Assembly (NCBI GenBank): GCA_022494885.1
Contig: JAGVSM010004207.1
Location: 310,001-374,000 of the forward strand
DNA from: Micrasema longulum
Lineage: Eukaryota > Arthropoda > Insecta > Trichoptera > Brachycentridae
Length of the DNA: 64,000 bases
Direction of reading: 5' to 3'
Below, in pieces: positions 56,926-64,000 of the stretch (positions are counted from its first letter, which is position 1; every line of letters begins with the position of its first letter). The notes under the pieces were generated by a model. It was not told the origin of the DNA and did no database searches. It saw only the letters and a program-made list of their open reading frames with translations. The translations under genes were made by a program, and so were the position numbers.

Positions 56926-59297
56926 ATTAATTATTTTCAGGAACTAAATAAATAATGACACAAATGTAATGAGATTATATTTATTTCAAAAGAAAAATAA
57001 ACACATTTATCTGTATACAATATAATGCTTTTATAAATTACAACAATAATTATTTTATAATTTTTCTATGTGAGATATTAAAGTTACTATCTCCTCAAAC
57101 ATAAACAACAATTGTAAAGTATCTTAGAGATAGATAAAATATGATCTTTTAGATCAACCTAACACAAAAGAGAATACAAAGAATTCATTTCTAAGCGTAG
57201 TAAAATTGACTAAAAACTCAACAAAATAAATAGAAAATATATATACATATTTCTTATTTTGATTCAAAAGCACATTCCAAAAATAAATATAATATTTTTT
57301 TCAAATCACAATGTTGATGCATCACAAATTATTTAATGAACAAATAAATATTGTAATAACTTTTAACAATAATTTAACTAAAAGGTCTATACAAATATAC
57401 TGGCAAATTGGTTTTATATATGAGAGTTAATACTATTCATTAGCGGTAAAACTTTTGGCTAAAAAATACCAAATTTTCATCCAAATCAAATGCATCTCTT
57501 GAAATATATGTATACGAAGGTACCATAAAATAATGCAAAGGTAATTTTTTAAAAGTAATTATAATATTTTAACGAGTAATTCAGCGATACATTTTTTTTG
57601 GCAATTGATTAGTACGAAATAACACTTGCTAGTTTCCAATCAAATAATAATACTTTATATAATTCATAAAAATACATAATAATCAGATATACTATTTAAA
57701 TATTCATAAATTAGAAATAGAATAGTTGATAAATTATTAAAACTTTTGAAACATTCAAATAAATTAGTGAAACATACACATAATCAGTAATCAAATTCAT
57801 TACTTATTAGTATGTGTATGAATATGTATACACCGGAACTTCTTTTTACAGTTTTAAAATAACATGGTACAAAAATAAATTTAAAACAAATTGTGAACAT
57901 TAATTTAACAATGTGTTTGATAATAGAATAAATTATACTATTTGTTTGTTTTTTATTTGGATGAAAATATTACACAGACTCTGGATATCTAAAGTGATGT
58001 CATACTAAATGTGCACATTTACGTTTAGCATTAGCATTGCGTAACCTATTTAGGTTAATCTATTGTTTGATAGCGATGGTGAATTGTAGGGATTGTAAAA
58101 TTATTCTTTAATAAAATTAAGGTACAATAAATAGTAAACAATTTCGTTTATTTTGATCTTAGATTTTTAAACATTGTTCTTTTCCATCATTGTTCTTTTT
58201 TTACAATGCAAAAAGAGTTTTCGGTATATTAAACATTTGCAAGAATGGTTTTCAAAAAGTTATTATTTTTCCTCTTCTGACTAATTTCTTATTTGTCCTG
58301 TTTCAAATTACAGTAATAGTAACTATCATTAATAATTCGTACTGGCTTGAAATATGATTAAGATAAATAAAAAGTAAATACACAAGAGGATTGTGTACAT
58401 TCTTTGGACAATTTTTAGGTGAGATCACTTAAAAAATACTTAATGAATCATACAAGTACTTAATTATTAGATACCAAAGAATGAGGTTAAATAAACTGTA
58501 TTAATTGCAATAGTAAAATATGATAATAATGACACTATATTTCAGTTTCCACAAATTACTTTTACATTCTATAGTAACGAAAAATCACATGAAATTATGA
58601 CATAATATGTACATACAAATGTGTAAAGCACCTTATTCTGTTGGCATTACAGCATGATATGAAAAAACCTATAGAAATGAATTTATAACATCCTTACGTT
58701 TTTGTAGGATTGCAAATTTAACTGAAACCCAGTGTTTGTTTAAATATTGTTATGTTATTATTATTTGCCATTTAGGAGCATATTTTATTACCCATAAAAG
58801 AATACTTACACCTTTTCATTAGGTACAATAATTACCAATAAGTGTTTGGCAAAACTTCCCAAAGCCTTAGAATGAAAACATCCCAATTGAGGTAGATAAA
58901 ATAATCAATTTCATAAATGTAATTTTCTACCTTTGTGTGTTAACAATGTTTGATAAATAATACACCTAGTCTAGAAGTAAAATAAATATGAAAATAAAAT
59001 TGTTTAACAATTTGATACGTTAAGAGACTAGTTCATTGCTAATACAGTAGAGTTTCATGTCATGACAAAATAACTAGAAAAACATTCCCAATTATATCAT
59101 CCATTGTAACAAGCTTATTGTGATATAAATATTATTTATGTGATTCGAGAAAATCTGAAAGATTTCAACCAACCAATTTTACATCTAAAACAATTTCTGC
59201 ATTAGACTAAAATGCTATAATTTTTAATACAACACAGATATACATGTATAAGATTCCAATTACGTAGTGAATATATTCCACAATCTTTTGATTTAGT
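56925..59297. other. AT-rich stretch after phosphofructokinase; probable 3' UTR plus intergenic
   Basis: No coding sequence, tRNA-like unit or recognised repeat is seen. The sequence is very AT-rich with many possible minus-strand AATAAA signals, so the transcript end cannot be chosen by eye. Confidence 0.4.
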
Positions 59298-59436
59298 TTA
59301 AACTAATTCTCCGCATTCTATTCCTTGCTCCACAGTCATGTACATTCCCTCCTCTTCATAAGTGGAGTCGTGTTTAGCCAGAATACGCAACAAGGGACGC
59401 AACTTCAACCACCATTGCTGTTTGGGAATACGCTGT
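59298..59436 (-). CDS. Pfk: Phosphofructokinase last exon
   Basis: The acceptor is TGTATTCTAG before ACAGCG. The exon codes for [38 protein letters not shown] and IECGELV, then TAA at 59298-59300. The opposite-strand open frame here is a shadow. Confidence 0.94.
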
Positions 59437-62409
59437 CTAGAATACAACATTCAATAAGAAAATGTACAATATGCATTCATTTATTCATGCTTTATCAATT
59501 TAGTTCATAATATCTTAAGAACTAATATAAATATGTGTCCATATAATCTACTTTCACAGAAAACAAATAAGATTACAGTAGAGTCCCACTAATTTGAACA
59601 CGCGTAATCTGAATGTCCGGTTAATCCAAATATGCCCCGGAAAGAAATAATTAGTTTTTTTATGTGACAAAAATACACATTTCTTAAGGAATTAATACTT
59701 AAAGGGGTGAAAATAAGTGCATGTTGTCAAATCAATTTTAAAACAAATGAAATATTTATTAAATACAGTACACTTTTCTTATTTGATACTTAGGTTTAAC
59801 AGCACATTACGTACAGTACAATGTAACTAGGCTATCAAAACAATGTAAAACTTAGGCTAAAACGTTAGTTAAAAATTGTATTCTTAAAACAAAAATAGTT
59901 TAATTTAATTTACTCTCATATAATTTTGAATTCTCTATCCTTACCTCTGTTTTATATAAATACATTGAATTTCTTAATAAAGATATCAGTCTCAAAGATG
60001 TTGCGAAAGCGATGTAACCGGTCACTGGATATTTCAAATTTGTGGATTAAAAGTATCACTCATATTTCATTTCTATAATAAATTATAATGAACTTCCATC
60101 AAGAATTTTCACTTACAAACTTCAATGTTTTAACTAAATTAAAGTTATTTTCACAGCAGTTAAGCCATTGTTAAAGTTCTCTAAATGATTAAATAATCTA
60201 TGAAAATACATAATGGGCAAAGTACTTACTCAAAGTTGGTTTGAGATTTGAGGTCTTCAATGGGTGTGAAATTGTATTGACGACGAACGACTCCTAACAG
60301 ACAGGCAGTGTCAGGAGCGACAGCATTGATTTTACCATTTGCATCGGTGCACCTCTCCAGTGTCTGAGTCAGCCACTGGACGCACTTGGCAGCCATCTTG
60401 GTGGCCATGTTGCGGTCGAACGGAGTGGGAGATCCACCTTGTTGCATATGTCCTGGAGATACAGAAAAACATACATAGATAGTGGTCAAGCGTAAATCTT
60501 TACTGAAATTTGTTTATTTTGGTCGTTAGCTTTACCCTAACAAGTAGGAACCTGAGCAGCCTAGCAGTGCCTACCTCATAACAATAATTTCCAAATTATA
60601 CATTCAAAATAACACTGTGGAATGCCATCCTCTCTAAATTGTATGTTAATATAAAATCAATGTGTATTAAATCTGTTACTTGTCTATAGTTAATAAATAT
60701 GTATGAACCTACGCGGCTAATTCCGAGTTATACCAGCCACCGCCGCACATAGAACATAGCGTATCAAGCTAGTGGCCCTTCTACGTCCACTCTAGATAGT
60801 GCTCGGTTGTGCAATGGGGGAACAGTGGAGGAGATCGCGACTTTTACGCTAGCTAGCGGGCACCTATTTACGTTGGCCACTCGGAAGAATTTGTTATAAC
60901 TCCTGGGAGTACAAAAAAAACATTTTTAAAAATAAAAAAATATGGAAAAGAGTGGGGAGCCGGTACGATTCTCATACCTGGTAAAACTGTAGGGTAAGAT
61001 TTTTTAACGTTGTATAAATATGTGCGCATGTGAAAAATAAAAAATTGATTGAACAGTAAATACTCTCGTTTAACTCTACTCTGCCCGATTACTCTGCCAT
61101 TTTGTCTAAAGATTTTCACTGCAACTCTCCTGAACTCAGCCGAACCCAGAAGCAGATTTACAATCCGCCAGTCGCCACTGTCAGCCTTCAGTATTTTGAA
61201 TAAATATTCATACCTACGGACTACCGATACCTACCTCAGCTCGCAGTAGGAATATCAGCGCCTCGCTGAGATTATACCGTCTCACAATTTTTTATACGAG
61301 GCGGAAACGTGTCTCGTATACTGACATTTGTTTTTTCTAGAACAACAATTAATGTCTATCGCTGTATTCATATAATTATAGCTAAACAGCGTCAATGGCA
61401 TTAATATCACCGCATCCGATATCCAGTCCTGATAAACAAAGCCAAATTCAGAAAGAAGAAAACAACAGCATCATTTTCAACACAGAATATTATTGGTGGA
61501 ACAAGGAAGAAATTCTTCTTAGTAACGTGCGTTGGCTGACTTTACTGTACCATCTTGGATTGGTTCATGTGCTCTCTTTATCTGTCGAAGATAATACTTT
61601 ATGCCTCTCTCTTGCGTCACCAGATAGCATTTTATTCATTAGTAGTATAAAAACCAAAATTGACATTTTATCCCGCACTTGATAGTATCAATATATTACA
61701 GGTATGTTCATTTTTTATTACTATGTCTATTATGGTACAAACACTTGAGTTTCTATTTTCAATTTTAACAATATTTTGAATAAGTTCAAATTTTTGTTTA
61801 CTATTCTTATTTAAGCGTTTATTTATTTATATAATATAAGAGATGAAAAAAAGTTGGGAGGAAAATATTTTATTATTAGTATATACATATAAAGGATACA
61901 TGGTAAAAGCGGGCTCATAAACAGGAAAGCAAAAAGACTCCTAAAAACCTTATAAGTGGGACACTGGCTTTTTAATTAGTGTATTACATATTTTTAGATA
62001 CAATCATCGAAAATAATATTCTATTTTATCTATCTATATTAATATTTTGAAAATTGAAAAAATGTAAAGAGTCCGTCATAGCCATGTATCCTTCATATGT
62101 TATTGGCTGATTTCAGTAATCATTTAATTCTCTTTTAAAAAAAATGACCATTAAGATCTATGTATTACACTTTCGATTACTTGCCTAATACGTTCATCCT
62201 TGCTGAGAAAAGACCTTTTCCTTCTTCTGAATATAAACGGTAAATGAAATCAGTGTTGTAATTATCTGAAGCTTTCTCATTTCTCAACAACAATCCCCTC
62301 TGCACGCCTTCAGCCATCTTGGCCGCCATATGATAAACGTCTTGCTGCAGATCCTTAATGGAAATCTTCTCTTCATAAATGTACGCTGCATCTGCTCCTC
62401 CTGCTAGAC
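59298..62409 (-). CDS. Pfk: ATP-dependent 6-phosphofructokinase, C-terminal part, 3 exons
   Basis: Phosphofructokinase phosphorylates fructose 6-phosphate to fructose 1,6-bisphosphate in the cytosol and controls glycolytic flux. Exons on the minus strand are 62185-62409, 60230-60452 and 59298-59436, with matching phases (1, 1, 2). They give about 194 residues, the last quarter of the roughly 780-residue animal enzyme, which lies in its regulatory C-terminal half. Marks are [81 protein letters not shown] and [19 protein letters not shown]. The protein ends CGELV. The first exon seen begins with two bases of a Gly codon, so the rest of the gene is beyond the right edge. The intron between the first two exons has a GC donor. 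Confidence 0.95.
60230..60452 (-). CDS. Pfk: Phosphofructokinase exon (GHMQQGG to SQTNFE)
   Basis: The acceptor is TATCTCCAG before GACATATG. The exon codes for [56 protein letters not shown] and [15 protein letters not shown]. The donor is TTTGA then GTAAGT. Confidence 0.95.
60453..62184. other. Phosphofructokinase GC-AG intron with a GC-richer insertion
   Basis: 60690-61320 is less AT-rich than its surroundings (ccagccaccgccgcacat; ctgaactcagccgaaccc; cagcgcctcgctgagatt) and could be an LTR or other insertion, but I cannot find matching ends. The open frame 61395-61682 has no recognised content. Confidence 0.35.
62185..62409 (-). CDS. Pfk: Phosphofructokinase exon ([14 protein letters not shown] to NVLG)
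   Basis: The acceptor is AAATTCAG before GTCTAGC. The exon ends GTATTAG followed by GCAAGT, a GC-type donor. A GT donor that keeps the NVLG-GHMQQGG junction does not exist here. Confidence 0.94.
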
Positions 62410-62941
62410 CTGAATTTGGAAGAATATCACTAGTTTTATGACTAAAATCAATTTATTATTTATCCATTAATTCAACTTTCAAATAAAACTTTAATTAGTA
62501 CAATATCAGATTAATATTCTCATACTTATAAAGTTTGCTTGCATTCAAGGCAACTCTACTTTCAAATCTTTTTCATTTAGTCATTTAATTGATAGAAAAT
62601 ATACATACTCAATACCAACTATTTATATCAAAAGTTATAAAATCCATAACAAAACAAGCAGAATAATATTTAAAATATGCTAGCAATATACAAAGTGCTA
62701 ATTTTGATTTGATTACTAGGCTTGAAAGTGCATTTGACTTATGTATTATTTTTTTATTTACACTACAGTAAAGTATGGTAGCATTGTTTAATACTTGCAC
62801 AAAATATGTATGGAACAGCAGTCATTCAAACATAAAAGCCACATATGTAGATGTTAGTGCATAATCAGCATGATTTTCATGTGTGAATTTTCAGAAAGTG
62901 CAATAATTTGATATAGTTGTATATTTTTTAAAAGCATATTG

Positions 62942-63190
62942 GGGGTAATTACTACAAATAGGTAATTTCAAAATTAGCATTTTTGAGTTACCCATTAAAA
63001 ACACATATTTTTATCTTCCTTCATGAATGCTACAAATAGGCAAGTTAAAATTAAATTTCACTAAAGATTCATTCATTAAAATCATATTACGACGATTCGA
63101 ATGCATGACTCCTCTATTTGTAGCATTTATAGAGGATAAAAAAATGTGTTTTAGTGGGTAACTCATAAATGCTGATTTCGAAGTTACCCC
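62942..63190. repeat. Imperfect palindrome in a phosphofructokinase intron
   Basis: Left arm 62942-63040 and right arm 63114-63190 pair through ggggtaa at the tips, agcatttwtgagttaccca, aaacacat and atgctacaaatag. The left arm has about 17 extra bases near the tip. Confidence 0.65.
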
Positions 63191-64000
63191 ACATTATTAT
63201 CTAGAACATTTTGATAAATAAAATACTAAATAGTAGAAAATTTAATATAAAAATGTTTTCTTACATGCGGAAAAATTAGAGCATTTAATTATACGGCAAA
63301 GTTTCTCTAAAATGTATGAAAAAATTAATAAAAATGAACTACTTTAAATGATGTCACAAGTTCTTCTAAATCAACCAATAATAGAGTGTTGTGATAGATT
63401 TCCAGTTATAATTTAATACCCTAAGGTAAAGATAATTTGATGATTACATAATTTGATCAATTTGACAGCCTATAGTTTTATCATGTTTTATTCATAACCA
63501 ACTACGTACATACGTATTTGGACTAGAAATTTTCCATTAGTTGGTCAAAACTTTGTAAGTTTGATTGTTAAGTCTTTGAATTTCTGTAATTATTGAGAAC
63601 ATATTGACAATCTGTGTACAATTGGTACAAATAGATGTCATATATACCTACATATTATAGTACATCAAAAGTTTTTTTAAATGTGTACAAATATAATGAA
63701 TTTTAAGACAAGATACAAGACTCAAGTCAGAAAAGACTTTTTAATATATACTTCTTCATATTATGATGTATAGCATACACGCTTATATAGTGCAACCTCT
63801 ATATTTGTGATCAATCTGTTCCTGGGGTCTAACGAATATAGAATATGCCGAAGATAGAAACATTTTTTCCCACAAAAAATAACTGAAATTTGATCAATTT
63901 GTTTTCAACTTTTAAAAATAGTACAAAAATGAAAAAAAAGTTGCTAAAACTTTAAAGATAGTGTTAGAAGTGGAAGAAAAGGAAGGTTGATGTTAAGAAT
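63191..64000. other. Phosphofructokinase intron, right edge
   Basis: 63270-63400 belongs to the dispersed family with cattggttgattt-like blocks. The rest is unassigned and no upstream exon is seen. Confidence 0.4.

Noticed and set aside
61049..61249. 66-residue frame in the phosphofructokinase intron
   Set aside because: Low information, no splice or family support.

Overview
This is AT-rich, repeat-dense eukaryotic DNA with spliced genes, most likely from an insect and probably a moth or butterfly (Lepidoptera). The evidence is small exons in long AT-rich introns, a TATA plus CAGT insect-type core promoter, several tRNA-derived SINE families, and remnants of RTE-like and other non-LTR retrotransposons, Penelope-like elements, mariner and piggyBac-like elements. 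The order is inferred from this mixture and is not proved by any single sequence.

Three protein-coding genes are supported, all on the minus strand. (1) An unrecognised secreted, serine-rich protein gene has its TATA box and ATG near 26.5 kb and exons at 26419-26473, 13279-13485 and 11132-11234. Splice phases agree throughout, but the 3' end is not found. (2) A complete eight-exon gene for the translocating chain-associated membrane protein TRAM1 runs from ATG 53923 to stop 44513 and encodes 363 residues. (3) The C-terminal part of ATP-dependent 6-phosphofructokinase lies in exons 62185-62409, 60230-60452 and 59298-59436, and the gene continues past the right edge. One of its introns has a GC-AG donor. 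The three genes show no functional link.

Layout: 1-11 kb is intergenic or 3' of gene 1 and is packed with broken retroelements (RTE-like, another non-LTR element, a Penelope-like element split by a MITE), SINEs and foldback elements. 11-26.5 kb is gene 1, whose two large introns hold nested insertions. 26.5-44 kb has no gene and holds mobile DNA: a 2.1 kb inverted-repeat transposon with an iterated internal motif, a MITE inside a SINE, two opposed copies of a foldback element, a CR1/jockey-like reverse transcriptase remnant, an R1-like tail and a deleted mariner. 44-54 kb is TRAM1, with a Penelope-like fragment between inverted arms in intron 5. 54-59 kb is intergenic with one further inverted-repeat element. 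59-64 kb is phosphofructokinase.

I found no convincing new multi-gene biological system. The features most worth following are the 27.7-29.8 kb transposon, the unrecognised secreted gene with its very short predicted leader, the GC-AG intron, and several nested insertions whose target duplications or empty-site copies can be read directly.
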